A DNA stretch of 64,000 bases from Protopterus annectens. Its lineage: Eukaryota; Chordata; Ceratodontiformes; Protopteridae. Positions 34,851 through 45,539 of this stretch are shown here, piece after piece (the first letter of the stretch is position 1; each line of letters starts with the position of its first letter). Below the pieces are notes generated by a model that was not told the origin of the DNA, did no database searches, and was given only the letters and a program-made list of their open reading frames with translations. Location of the stretch: positions 1,490,875,503 to 1,490,939,502 of the forward strand of contig NC_056745.1 in the NCBI RefSeq assembly GCF_019279795.1, written 5' to 3'. A program made the translations under genes and the position numbers.

Positions 34851-35323
34851 CGAGACAAAGAGAAAGAGGGTATCTGTAATAGGTCAGACAAAGTTTAGAT
34901 ATTCCATTATAATGTACATCTAATCACCAACTATGAAACTAGACTCAGACCTGACGTCAACAGTTTTCTATTACACTTCACCCACAAGAAGTCCTTATGA
35001 CTGGAATGCCTGGGTCCTAGAAATGGGAGTGACTGTATTCTACTCCTTAAAAAGTATCTGTTCACAAAAGTCTGCCTACCTATGCAGATATGAGTGAATC
35101 CAGATCTATATGGCCAATATCTGAGGTTTCAGTGAATAACCCTAATAAATCAGCTCTTCCTCCTCCTCCTCCTCCTATCAGATTACAACATTTTAGCAAA
35201 GCTTTAACATGCTACCCTGTCATATCCAACATAAAAATGTTCTCCTGAGTGACTTCAATATCCACCTTCTTCACTCATATGGGCACGATACTTCCCGCTC
35301 ACTTTGACATCTTAGCCTAACAT
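34851..35323 (+). mobile_element. L2-clade LINE, copy 2, part before PLE
   Basis: Continuous with 37799-39110 after the PLE is disregarded. Same endonuclease block (VLLSDFNIH near 35235) as copy 1. The target duplication ATCTTAGCCTAACAT (35309-35323) marks the PLE insertion point. Confidence 0.65.
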
Positions 35324-35439
35324 AAAAAAGAATGAAGTGGAAAGCACTCAACGAAACCAAAAAACTGTTAACAGAGTGCAGCCAGCCAGAAAGAACACTG
35401 ATGCTTCCTTCGGAAAGTTTAATGACAAACAGAAAATAC

Positions 35440-35520
35440 ACATTAACGCTTTTCAATCCACAAATAAATCCATGCGTTTTCGTCCAAGCAAATGGACTTC
35501 ATCAGATAACAGTGAATAAT
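35440..35520 (-). ncRNA. Hammerhead-like motif, inverted copy in PLE 5' repeat
   Basis: Reverse complement of the motif at 37630-37712, located in the left inverted repeat; same CTGATGA, GTCC/GGAC and GAAA elements on the minus strand. Confidence 0.45.
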
Positions 35521-35587
35521 TCATTGGGCCATTATATACACTCATTCATTAAAAACAGACCAATTAGACTTTGAATAAAACTTTTAA

Positions 35588-36534
35588 ATGTGCAAATCAA
35601 GCAAGGTCCATAAAAACTGGTTAGACCCCCCACTCAGACCTATAGTTACAGCTGAAGGGTCAAAAACAACTCCTCTAGCGAAATATGTTGACTCCAAAAC
35701 AAAACACATTTGGGTCAACAACAAAACCATTTTAAAAGATTCTTGGGATTTTTTAAAACAACTTTCCCCTGACATTTTTAAGGAAGACTTGTTGTTTGTT
35801 ACCATAGATATTGTGGACTTATTTTTAAGCATCCCACACAATAGTGGGATGGAAATGTTTGAAGAGAGTATATTCTTGGACAATGCCATGACACAAAATG
35901 AGAAAATATTATCAGTGGCCCTCATGGACACCATATTAAGATACAACTTTCTTCTATTTGATGGAGAGTATTTTCAATAGAAAGAAGGAGTTTCCATGGG
36001 GGCAGAGTGTGCTCCAACTTACGCCAACATAGTATTGTCCAAATGGGAAGAAAGTTTTGTTTTACACTCCAATTTCAATAAGGAATGGTTATTGTATCGA
36101 AGGTTCCTTGATGACATTGTCATTTTTTGGACTGGGGGGATATGATAAGTTTTTAGAGTTCATGGATTATATTAGTCATACTACTAATTTTCTAAAATGT
36201 ACTTATAACATCAATTCTGAAATGTTACAATACCTAGATATAGAAATATGTAAAAATAAAAATAAGCAACATTTTGAATCTAAGGTGTTTAGAAAAGAGA
36301 CATATTGCAATTCCTATTTGCATTTTGATAGTGCTCATCCCCTACACTGCAAGAGAAACATAGTAAAGGGACAATTTGTGAGGGGATCGAGAATGACTAG
36401 TTTAAATATTGATTTTGATCAGGAATGCAATAATTTAGAAAAAATGTTCATAGAAAGGGGTTACCCCAAGATTTTTGTGACTAATATAAGAAGAGAAGTA
36501 GAAGATGGGAGGGGGACAGATTTAAACCTATTAT
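35588..36534 (+). pseudogene. PLE reverse transcriptase
   Basis: Text in PLE order: SSKVHKNWLDPPLRPIVTA, LLFVTIDIVDLFLSIPHN (domain A, first Asp, near 35795-35845), GVSMGAECAPTYANIV (domain B, near 35990) and RRFLDDIVIFW (catalytic LDD, near 36100), followed by EMLQYLDIEICK and HPLHCKRNIVKGQFVRGSR, characteristic of Penelope RT. It copies RNA at nicked ends in the telomerase-like manner described for PLEs. The coding region is disrupted in a few places. Confidence 0.85.
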
Positions 36535-36538
36535 AGGG

Positions 36539-37270
36539 ATGAATAATTTTATGACATTTCAAGATGAACAAAATAAATCAAATGTTAAAGAAGAACAATT
36601 TCAAAGAAATTTAATAGTAGAATATAATAGATTTAATTACAATTTAAGAGATACACTACAAAAAGAATGGAACAAATTTGTAGCCCTTTCTGATATTGAG
36701 GAAATTATTAATGTTAAACCAAAGATAGTATATATAAATTCTACAAGTATAAAAAATATGTTGGAGAAAAGGAAAAGGAACTCCCCACACACAAGTAAAA
36801 ACAAAAAGGTTGGAACTTTTAGATGTGGTAGGTGTAATCAATGTTCATTTATTATCAACAAAAGTGAAATCTTTTTGAAAAGTAGAAATTTACTGATTAA
36901 AAGTAAGGGCATATACAATTGTGACACTAAAGGTGTGGTGTATTTGGTAATTTGTGACAAATGTCCCTCCTTCTATGTAGGAAAAACTGAAAGGGAGTTA
37001 AGGAAAAGAATGTATGAACATTCCTATGATATTTCAAGAGAAAAGGAGACGAATGCCCTCTTTAAACACAGTAGGAACTGTGAGGGTTGTAACTTTCATT
37101 TTTTTGTCCTTCAACAAGTCAAGCAAGATGTCAGGGGAGGTATATGGGAAGAAATTTTAGAGAGTAGGGAATTGTGGTGGCAAGTGTACCTTGAAGCAGG
37201 GAAAAAGCCTGGCTTAAATGATTTTATAAGTATCATACCCTTATTAAAGCTAAGAGCAAATAAAATATAA
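36539..37270 (+). CDS. PLE C-terminal GIY-YIG endonuclease domain
   Basis: A 243-residue open frame. A cysteine cluster FRCGRCNQCSFI (about residues 94-105) precedes the GIY-YIG core GVVYLVICDKCPSFYVGKTE (near 132-151), LRKRMYEHSYDI and the downstream block ALFKHSRNCEGCNFHFFVLQ, which are landmarks of the Penelope endonuclease. It nicks target DNA to start reverse transcription. It lies downstream of the RT, normally as the same protein; PGLNDFISIIPLL at the C-terminus is also conserved in the second PLE (PGLNGKVPLIPFL). Confidence 0.9.
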   Translation: MNNFMTFQDEQNKSNVKEEQFQRNLIVEYNRFNYNLRDTLQKEWNKFVALSDIEEIINVKPKIVYINSTSIKNMLEKRKRNSPHTSKNKKVGTFRCGRCNQCSFIINKSEIFLKSRNLLIKSKGIYNCDTKGVVYLVICDKCPSFYVGKTERELRKRMYEHSYDISREKETNALFKHSRNCEGCNFHFFVLQQVKQDVRGGIWEEILESRELWWQVYLEAGKKPGLNDFISIIPLLKLRANKI

Positions 37271-37629
37271 AAGTAACAAGAGTTTTTAACATTAGAGGGC
37301 GTAGTTTGCCAGATTTTATTTTTAGTATGTAATACATTGATACATTTTACAACACTATTTATATCATTTATATTAATTATTAATATTTATTAATATAGTA
37401 TGTTTATGAAATATATATTTTTTTATCCTTATATATAAACTAGTTTTTACAATAATAAACATTGAAGTTGTCGGTGTATGTATATTTAAGCAGTAATATG
37501 GTGTTTAAGTCAGTCCTTATTAATATTCATGAGGCTTAGGGAATGCTTGATTTGCACATTTAAAAGTTTTATTCAAAGTCTAATTGATCTGTTTTTAATG
37601 AATGAGTGTATATAATGGCCCAATGAATT

Positions 37630-37712
37630 ATTCACTGTTATCTGATGAAGTCCATTTGCTTGGACGAAAACGCATGGATTTATTTGTGGATTGAAAAGCG
37701 TTAATGTGTATT
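37630..37712 (+). ncRNA. Hammerhead-ribozyme-like motif in PLE 3' repeat
   Basis: Core CTGATGA (37642-37648) is followed by one extra A, stem GTCC/GGAC around loop ATTTGCTT, then GAAA (37666-37669), and a third stem ACGC/GCGT closing at 37698-37701 with TTA after it. This matches the hammerhead layout CUGANGA, stem II, GAAA, stem III, UH; such ribozymes are described in PLE terminal repeats. Stem I is weak (3 bp), and the extra A is atypical, so self-cleavage is not assured. An inverted copy lies at 35440-35520. Confidence 0.5.
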
Positions 37713-37798
37713 TTCTGTTTGTGTCATTAAACTTTCCGAAGGAAGCATCAGTGTTCTTTCTGGCTGGCTGCACTCTGTTAACAATCTTAGCCTAACAT

Positions 37799-39110
37799 GA
37801 CTGGTTCTAGAAACAACTAGACATAAGCCTTAGTCACGGAATCAGGTCTTCCTTGAGCTTATTACCAAGAAATTCCTCAAAGTACAGATCTCCCACCATC
37901 TATAAGTTATCACTGTCTAGTTTCATTTCACTAGACCTATAAAACACTTGAACCACCTTCTCCACTATGCTAGACTCTTAAAACAAGATCATTCAAAAAG
38001 AATTAGGCCAAGTATTGGAAGCAGGTGGATACTGAGCATGCTCCAGATCTGCATGCCTGTTAACTGAGCATGCTCCAGATCTGCAAACCTGTTGTGTATT
38101 CATTAAACTAATCCTAAACATTAATTCATTCATGATAACTTTTTTCCTCCAATATAAAGAAAAAGAGAAGTGAATGAAAAGCTTATAGACAACTAATGAT
38201 GTTCTTCAACCACTGAAAATGAGGCCTCAACCACTTGGAGAATAGCTTGGAAGAAGAAAGTATACTCTGCTGAAAACAGACTCCATTACACACCACTCAA
38301 AAAGGAATCTACAAATCTATTAGAAGACATAAGGACTCATTTTAAAGAGAAAGACAATCAAGCCTATATGTAAATCTTCACAGTTTCTCAAAGAGAGAAA
38401 CAAAATTCAAGGTAAATCCCGCTCCTCCACGACCCCTCCTGCAAATAACATCTTCAATCCTGAAAATTGTAAAACTATTTCTTAAAAACATTCCCAACAT
38501 TTCTTGCCATTTAATTAATCAGTCTCTTTTTCTGAACACCACCTTCTTCCAGCATTTTATTAAAAAAATCAGTTTAAAACTTGTCATGTCACGCTCCAAC
38601 ATAAACCACTCTCCACCCCATCTCTTTCTACCCTGCACTGAAATCATTACCATTTACCAATTCTATTGCTTCATCTTAACCTAAAACAGTCTTGCCCTAC
38701 TAGGGACTCATTTCTCTCTGCTATCTAATGTACTATACCTTCCATAATCCAATTTTCTGGTACTCTCTCCATGCAAAATGGTCCACCTAACCTGCAAATG
38801 GGTAGTAGCTACTTGCTTAATGTTTAATTACAAAGAGCTTATTTGACAAAAATGTCTTTTTCTGCAAATGTTCAGTTTACCCAACCTTCAAAAGGGCTAG
38901 TAACGTTCTGTTTAAACGTTAACTCACTAAAAGCTTATTACATAATGTATTAGATTTCTCTAAATGTTTTAATTGTTCTGTACAAATATTTGTTATTCTT
39001 TTGTAACATGTAATGTGTAACTTGCAATATTTGGAGCTTTTCTCCCAGGGCCTACACTGAAAACGGGCTCTTTATGGCACAGTGGACTTCCCCGGTCATC
39101 AAACGTAAAT
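37799..39110 (+). mobile_element. L2-clade LINE, copy 2, part after PLE, with 3' tail
   Basis: Continuation of the L2 of copy 2. The end at about 39030-39110 has the L2 tail: TTTGGAGCTTTTCTCCCAGG, CTGAAAACGGGCTC, CATCAAACGTAAATG and AATAAAATAAATAA. Between 38880 and 39030 it extends beyond where copy 1 is cut by CR1. No long frame remains. Confidence 0.65.
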
Positions 39111-39119
39111 GAATAAAAT

Positions 39120-40586
39120 AAATAAGTTTCTTAAAGTGTTCTTGCTCATGGTAAACTTGAGACTGATGGGATTTTTCCTTGGTTGCAAGGAATAGTTTCC
39201 CTAGGTACAGCTGAGTTATAAAGGAATGAGTTACACTTTTCTGAATACTGAGTGTAAAAAAGCATAACTCAGATAAATATATATTTTTTTGCAGGGCCAA
39301 GCCTAATGAGCAACCCACTTTGAAGTCTCCCCAACCCCTCAAAATTATATATATACAAATTCTGCAGTCACACTACACCAGAGAAAGGGGAAAAATCCAG
39401 AAACTGTACCACCATCTTACACTCTGCAGCTGTCGTAAAATGTACAATGATACTGAAAACACACAAAACCACTCGCTCATGTGTCACCAAAGTGAAGCTA
39501 TATAGAAAGGAACATATTCATATACATACTTGTCATAGTTTAAATTATTACTATACAAAAGTGCCTTCTCCTTCCATCTGGAAATCGGCTTTGGTCTTCC
39601 CACTTCTAAACTCCATAACTGCAGATCAGTGTCCTTCCTATCCTCTTAAGCTCTTTGGCTAATTAAGTGGAAAAGCTTACAGATGGACAAGCACTGCTTA
39701 CTTGAATAAACACTACACTTGTTCCTGATGTTGATGCAACAGTTCCAAACAAATACTTGTATTTTCCGTAACTTTATCCATTACATCTGCAGTATATGAT
39801 TATTGATCACAATGTAGAAGTATGGAAACAGCTGATTGAAGCTTGTGTATCAAAAAAAGAATTGACCAAAAACCCAAAATAGGAAAAATAAATTGCAAAA
39901 GGAAAACAATATGTACTTTTGTGATTGAACTAAAACCTTACTACTATATTCAGACCTAATTTGTTTAAGTAGTGGGATTGTGATGATGCCAGGTAGTGCC
40001 AGCTGTGCCAGGGGGAGTAGGGCAGTGCATGTGTAACATATGCCATCATAGCTAGCTGGAGTTCTGTAACGAATTTTATGTCATTTGACTATCGTACTGA
40101 TTTGCACAGATGCTTATGTTAAAAATGTATTTGTAAAGTTGCTTGTGTTAAAAATGTATCAACAGTGGGTCCTGCTGGACAGAAAAGAAATATACATGTA
40201 TGTCAGACTGTATTGTTGTAACTGATGAAATGTATATATTCTAACAGAGGATAGCGTAAGGGGAAAGGATTAAGCTTAGCCCAGCTAACCTTAAGAAAAA
40301 TAGCCTGAAATTAAATTACTTGGTTTAGGCCATAAAGATTTTATTTCACAGGTCTGAATGCAGTCAGAGATGCAATGTCTGTGAAAAGCTGGGCTGCAGT
40401 CCCCACTGTACTCTCCTTTGTGGTGAAATAATTGCTACCCTGGAGGTGTCACAGAATAGCTTGTTAGTTTCTGTAGGAAAGGTGGAAGTGTTGGAATTGT
40501 TTTACAGTTTCCAGCTAATGTTCTATTTGTGAACTGCGACACATCAGTGTCAGATCTTGGCTCAGTTTCTAGTGAGGGGGTAGTGT
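39120..40586. other. Unassigned DNA
   Basis: No gene supported. A short repeat TTGTGTTAAAAATGTAT occurs twice near 40117-40160. Confidence 0.4.
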
Positions 40587-41156
40587 GGGAACCACACAGT
40601 CAGGTGACCAGATGTGATGTCATTCTGTAGCCAGCAGTAAAACTGTATTTGAACACTAGTGAGAGATCTAAGGTGTACACTCTGTTGTTAGACCACACAA
40701 GATACCCATTCACTTCATCTTGCCTTGTTTTAGTAAATAACTAGGGGACCGTAATTCATAAGTCCGTTAGAAAAATATAGTGCTATTAGCTAAGAGTAGT
40801 TTTTTCTGTCTGTATGAGTCTTTCCATCTGTGTTGTTTTTTTTATATTTCCTGTTTCTGAAACTCTGGTGTGTACTGTAAACAGATATTAAGTATGTTCA
40901 TGTTTTTTTATTATTTCTTATTAAATATATCTAAACCTTTCATTGTAGTTGGTCTTTTAGAAAATATTTATTCTTTGTGAGTACTTGCTGCTTGGTTAAC
41001 ACTGCCATTTGTATAAGTATTAATTTTAGTCAGTGTAACTAGGTACCCTGGTATGAGCCTTTAAGTAGCTGGCTTTGAGTGTTGTGGTGGCAGCAGATCT
41101 ACCTTATAGTCTGGGTGGAGGTGGAAGAGTGGGTAAGCTGTGTCAGCCTTTCCCAG

Positions 41157-41217
<61 letters not shown>

Positions 41218-41481
41218 TGAGACAGCTACTTTGAAGAGGGACACTGAGAGCACTGATTTCATTGACAGAGTGGGGGAGGACATGGCTTGGAACACCCCGC
41301 TAAGGACTCAGCTGTACAGTGGTCAGTGGGAAGTCTTACTTGGGGCATGGACAGAAACCCCAGCCTCAAGACTGGAGTGTGCATTCCCTGTGTGCTCTTA
41401 AGGGAAGTTGTACTTGGTACAGAAAGCTGCACCTGACAGAAAGTGTGTGTGTGTGTTTATTTTTCTCACAGTGAACGTTCC
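40587..41481 (+). mobile_element. Possible LTR of an LTR retroelement
   Basis: Starts TGTGGGAACCACACAG and ends GTGAACGTTCCTCA (TG...CA ends). It is followed at 41483-41500 by TGGTGTCAGTGGTGAGAA, which resembles a primer-binding site complementary to a tRNA-Leu-like 3' end (TGGTGTCAGGAGTGGGA type). A TG tract (41161-41214) has expanded inside. No second LTR or coding region is seen, so this is tentative; if real it is an isolated fossil end. Confidence 0.3.
41161..41214. repeat. (GT)n microsatellite
   Basis: 27 uninterrupted GT units; the frame reading (Cys-Val)n across it is an artefact. Confidence 0.97.
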
Positions 41482-41599
41482 TCACTGGTGTCAGTGGTGA
41501 GAACTGGGGCTCCTTGATCAGTGGCCCAGACAGGGGACATCACAGAGAGTATTATTAGAAGGGTTTTTCTAAGATAAGGGGCAGGGTTTAGGGTTAGGG

Positions 41600-41830
41600 T
41601 TAAAACACATTACTAAGGAAGAATAATTAGCATCCTATAGGCCAATATCTCTAGTCAACAGTAACATTACTTGGAGGGAGGTTTGAACTTGGTGACTGCA
41701 GCATGTTCTGGCTAAAGCCATGCACACATCACAGTATGACTGCATTAATTATAGACATGCTTATGATAAAGTGTGGAAGGAGTCTTTGTTCTTATCATCT
41801 TTACTGAAGTGATCAAGCCATATTAACAAG
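41600..41830 (+). pseudogene. L1-clade LINE RT fragment
   Basis: Text PISLVNSNITW (RT domain 0/1 region, usually R-P-I-S-L-x-N) followed by HAYDKVWKESLFLSSLL (domain A-like, D-K-V-W) in shifting frames. Fits an L1-type RT. Short and degraded. Confidence 0.4.
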
Positions 41831-41899
41831 TTCACATTTACAAATATTGATCATCATATATGTTGTTATATATCATATAAACTGGGCAATATTACATAA

Positions 41900-42533
41900 A
41901 TTACTTGCCTTCTCGTAAACCTCACCCCCCATTAAAACATTTTTCTGCATGTATTGCTCCCACAATTTCCATTTTATGCCTACACTTTTCTAAAGATCCT
42001 ACTTCCTGTTCTTTTATCTCTATTACAATATTCACTACCTGAAGTATAGTCAGTTCATATTTTGAGTTCCATTTTGTACTAATTGCTTTTTTTCTCAGCC
42101 ACCAGAATTAAAGTTAATAAGGCCTTAGTATGTCTAGGTGATTCAGATCCTGCATCCCAGGGTAAAAACACAATTCCTTAGTTACACTCATTTGCTTGCC
42201 CAGTTTTCCCAACAGACTACTCTGAAGGAAATTTTTAAAGTCTGTCAAATCATTACACTCCCAAAATATATGTTTCCAGTTACCTCTTACTTACCCAACA
42301 CACCTCCAACATTTGCTATTTAGCTGAGGAAAAAATCTTTGGAGCCTGCTGGGAGTATAAAAGTATCTATGCAAACACATCCAAGCAAAGATCCTACACC
42401 TTCTAGACGTTGTTTCATATTCGGGAGCCATACATATGTCCTCCCACTGTTTCTTTGTACACTGCTTAGCTAATCTCTCTTCCAAATCTTTTCTGATCTC
42501 CTCTGACCAATTCCAGCAGCCACCATGCAACAC
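41900..42533 (-). mobile_element. L1-clade LINE, C-terminal end of ORF2
   Basis: Minus strand encodes RIFAWMCLHRYFYTPSRLQR, then LNSKCWRCVG and, past a stop, GNWKHIFWECNDL, matching the L1 ORF2 C-terminus (W-x-P-x-R-L, C-W-R-C-G, H-x-x-W-x-C). The 3' limit near 41900 is uncertain and no A-tail is evident. Confidence 0.65.
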
Positions 42534-42539
42534 TCTATA

Positions 42540-43779
42540 TGACGCAACACTCTATATGCCCTAACAATCATCCCTTCCCAACAGTAACCTCTGCTTTAGA
42601 CTCAACCAAAACCCCAACTAGTACAGGTCCCTCTCCAAGCATTCCTCCTCCCCCTAAATGTCCACACCCCGATACCAATCCCCGAAAGGAAAGGCAACAT
42701 CCAGCCCACAATACAAATATTCCACTGGCCTCCTCCCACTCAACCCCTCAACCATCTGCTCCCAACACCTGGCTTGTCCACCAGCCTTCTCAAGTAAATT
42801 CCAGCTCCCTCCTGTCCACCCCTGCACCTCCATTTGCAGCAAACCCATCGGCAGAATCTCCACTCTCCATTCCAGTGCTGGCTTAGTTCTTAGTATACTT
42901 TTTGAAACCTTATGAATATAATATTCTGTTTAATTGTTACTATTCTCCTCAAGGATCTGTGTCCAAAAGCCTACACCCTCCCCATCTCTTGAACTATCTC
43001 CTAATCCATCATCATCCACCTTCCACCTTGAACTGTAGCCTCCTCCCTGTGCCATGCACAACAGCCTCAAGTGTGTAGCTTCAAAACATCCTCTCTAATA
43101 GGTAATCCCAAGCTTTCCTGTTCTACTGGGAGGATCAGTCCACCCCACTTGACTCTTGGCCCCCCCCACAAACAACATCCTTCAACTCTTTATTAACTAC
43201 TATTCACAACCTCTCCTCTGTTTGACAAAAACATGTTTGACTTGTGTACAAAACCAAAGAAACCAAAATATTTTCACTGTTTGAATCTTGCTAACCACAT
43301 CTAAGGGGGGGCTTTTTTCTTGAGAACATTTCAGAGAAACTAAAACTCTGCTGGCTTCCAAGTTTTTATTCCAAGAAAAACTTTTAAGAAACATAGGTGA
43401 GACTATCTTTTTAAGGTGCTGATTAGGTTTATCTTCCCCAGCAGATGTGTATACATGTTCTATACAGAGGAACAATCACAGTGGTCAAATAAGGTTCAGT
43501 TATACCAGGAGAAAGTCAGACAGTAAAAGACACAATACATGATATCCCATCCTTGCCCCGTACCTGGTACACAAGGCAAATAAATATGTTTTTGTGAACC
43601 CTCTGACCAATTTCATATAAAACCATACATGACAGGGATACTTCCAAGATGGCTACATACTGATCAACAGCTTAATTTCAGCTCTCCAATATGAAAAAAG
43701 AAAGTGACAGATAAGGGCCAAGAACACTGCCAATTTTAGTAAATTCAGTTATTGGCTACTAGTAAGTACACTACCATTA
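42540..43779. other. Unassigned DNA, C-rich at its left
   Basis: 42540-43170 is C/T rich with a chance frame (42539-42886). No domain recognised. Confidence 0.4.
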
Positions 43780-44395
43780 GAAAGCAGCCAAGACCTATAT
43801 TAGTAAAGAAGATATCCCACCAGCAAAAAGAGATGATCCTGACAAAACTATGGCAGAAGGGCAAACCTATATTAGTAAAGAAGATATCCCACCAGCAAAA
43901 AAGAGATGATCCTGACAAAACTATGGCAGAAGGGCAAAGTAGTAAAAGCTGCAGATAAGTATAGTATTTGTGGAAATGACTATTCACTATACACCAGTCA
44001 TAAGAGAAGCAAATTTACTCCAGCAATCAGGGAATGCCGAGAGATAGGTGTGAGATTCAACCATCTGTATACAGCTTTCTTCAGAATATTTTTCCTAGAC
44101 AACCAAAGTCATTTTTGATGTAGAACAGGCTAAGGAGGAAATATAAAATTTTGCCTGAAAAGATGAGCCATCATACAGAAGGGAAGACTGTTTCAAACTC
44201 TCCTGATAATAAAGCTCATACAGAGAATTTACCAGTGAAACCTTTTCCAATGTTCCAAAGGAAAATGTCTGACAAACAAAGAACAGTTTCAAACTCTTTT
44301 GATAATAAAGCTCATACAGAGACTTTGCCAGTGAAATCTTTTCCAGTGTTCCAAAAGAAAATGATTGACAAACAAAAAAAGCATGGGAGTTGACT
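43780..44395 (+). pseudogene. Internally repeated exon-like sequence of unknown origin
   Basis: Two tandem pairs lie here. 43795-43865 and 43866-43937 share 70 bp encoding YISKEDIPPAK and DDPDKTMAEGQ twice. 44180-44278 and 44279-44378 share ~97 bp encoding VSN.DNKAHTE.LPVK, FP.FQ.KM and DKQ twice in one open frame (44151-44393, 80 residues). A possible splice acceptor TACCATTAG lies at about 43779. In the second 43-kb repeat one extra A shifts the frame, so the stretch is not one open exon. Charged, low-complexity protein; no family recognised. Host exon remnant or unknown retroelement are both possible. Confidence 0.35.
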
Positions 44396-44907
44396 AGAAG
44401 AATTAGGGGTATCTTGGAAATGAACTGGAGTCTGGAGTTGAGAGATGGAGATGAACAGGAAGAAGACCAGCAACATAGAAATTAGTGAACATATGTGAGA
44501 TTATAAAGCATCAATATGGCTGTACAAGAAAAAGTGGAATTAATTAACTTTTATTGATGCTGTTAAACTTGTGAGGGACTACAAGACATTTGCCTCACTT
44601 CCTGTAATTAATGTTTGGAAGGACACTAAGGGGAAGGAAAACATTAACTGTAAGTAAAACAATTTCTGTTCTTAACAGTATACTTTTCATGATATAAATT
44701 GCATGCTATATAGCAAAGCATTTTCAGATACTGTACCTGATAAAGATACTAAAGTAAATAGATGCCTTAGTTTTTCTTTCTTTCCTCTTTTTAGTATTAA
44801 TAAATACAGGCATTAAAATGCAAAAAGACAAAAAAAGGCTGGATAAAAGTATGTTTAAGTTAACAGGATGTTGTCTTGGGTTGTCGAGGTGGGGGATAAA
44901 GCATATG
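44396..44907. other. Unassigned DNA
   Basis: Purine-rich to 44480, otherwise nothing recognised. Confidence 0.4.
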
Positions 44908-45169
44908 GATGGGGCAGTGGTGCAGCAGTTGCTTTGTCACCTCACAGCAAGGGGTTCTCTGGTTCAATTCTCGGCTGGGGTGCCTTATCTACAGAGTCTG
45001 CATGCCATCCCTGTGTTTGTGTGGGTCTCTTCCGGGTGCTCCAGTTTCCTCCCACATGTAAAGACATGCATCTGGAGCATTTCTCCCCAGGCCTCTCCTG
45101 AAAATTGGCTTTGTTCCAAGCTTGACTTTCCCAGTAAACAAATGCTAAATAAAATTAAATAAAATAATA
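44908..45169 (+). mobile_element. V-type SINE with L2 tail
   Basis: Head GGCAGTGGTGCAGCAGTTGC and GGTTCAATTCTCGGCTGGGG (A- and B-box-like), V core ACAGAGTCTGCATGCCATCC, CTGTGTTTGTGTGGGTCTCT, CCGGGTGCTCCAGTTTCCTC and CCCACATGTAAAGACATGC, then the L2-type tail TGGAGCATTTCTCCCCAGGC, TGAAAATTGGC, TTTCCCAGTAAACAAATGC, TAAATAAAATTAAATAAAA. Full length for a V-SINE. Frames open across it are not genes. Confidence 0.88.
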
Positions 45170-45539
45170 TATGTGGAACTGACATGTTTTCTCTTACTTC
45201 TGCACAAGTCAAAGTCTGAATTAAGACCACTGGTTTACTATAACAAGTTTTAAGTGGAAACTAAATAAGAGAATACTGAATTTAATGAAAACTTTTCCTT
45301 CAGGAATACATGCTTAGTATGTCTTTAGACACTTGCAGCTGATGGCTACATTCTTCTCTTATGTTTCCACGAAGACAGGTTGATTACAGAGTAATAAACT
45401 GTCAGGACACTGGCTTCTTCAAGGCTGAAAGTCAATGCTTTCTGAAAACATGCAACTTGTTTTTTTTTTCATAACTGGGAGGGGGAATACATATAAAAAA
45501 GAACAGAAAGCAATTAGTGCAAGTAGGAGCACACAGGTA
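45170..45539. other. Unassigned DNA
   Basis: Nothing recognised. Confidence 0.4.

Larger units (their letters stand above)
35324..37783 (+). mobile_element. Penelope-like retroelement with inverted ends
   Basis: A 2.46-kb insertion flanked by a perfect 15-bp target duplication ATCTTAGCCTAACAT (35309-35323 and 37784-37798). Its ends are ~238-bp inverted repeats: 35366-35602 and 37544-37783. PLEs are known to carry repeated ends in direct or inverted arrangement. Between them lie RT and GIY-YIG endonuclease frames on the plus strand. It looks nearly whole, with about two or three breaks in the coding part, and is young judging by the intact target duplication and matching ends. Confidence 0.92.
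33378..38888 (+). repeat. Segmental duplication, copy 2 (carries a PLE insertion)
   Basis: Second copy of 28526-31679, starting at TGGGTGGGGACTGGAACC. It keeps the same L1, V-SINE, L2 order with only scattered differences. It contains a 2.46-kb PLE at 35324-37783 that copy 1 lacks, and a CR1/SINE tail plus SINE head at 34470-34560 where copy 1 has a PLE end. A 36-bp local repeat (TGAGCATGCTCCAGATCTGC twice) appears at 38031-38085 only here. Confidence 0.88.

Noticed and set aside
41075-41401. 108-codon frame starting before the GT tract
   Set aside because: Frame runs through (GT)n as Cys-Val repeats and lacks any domain.
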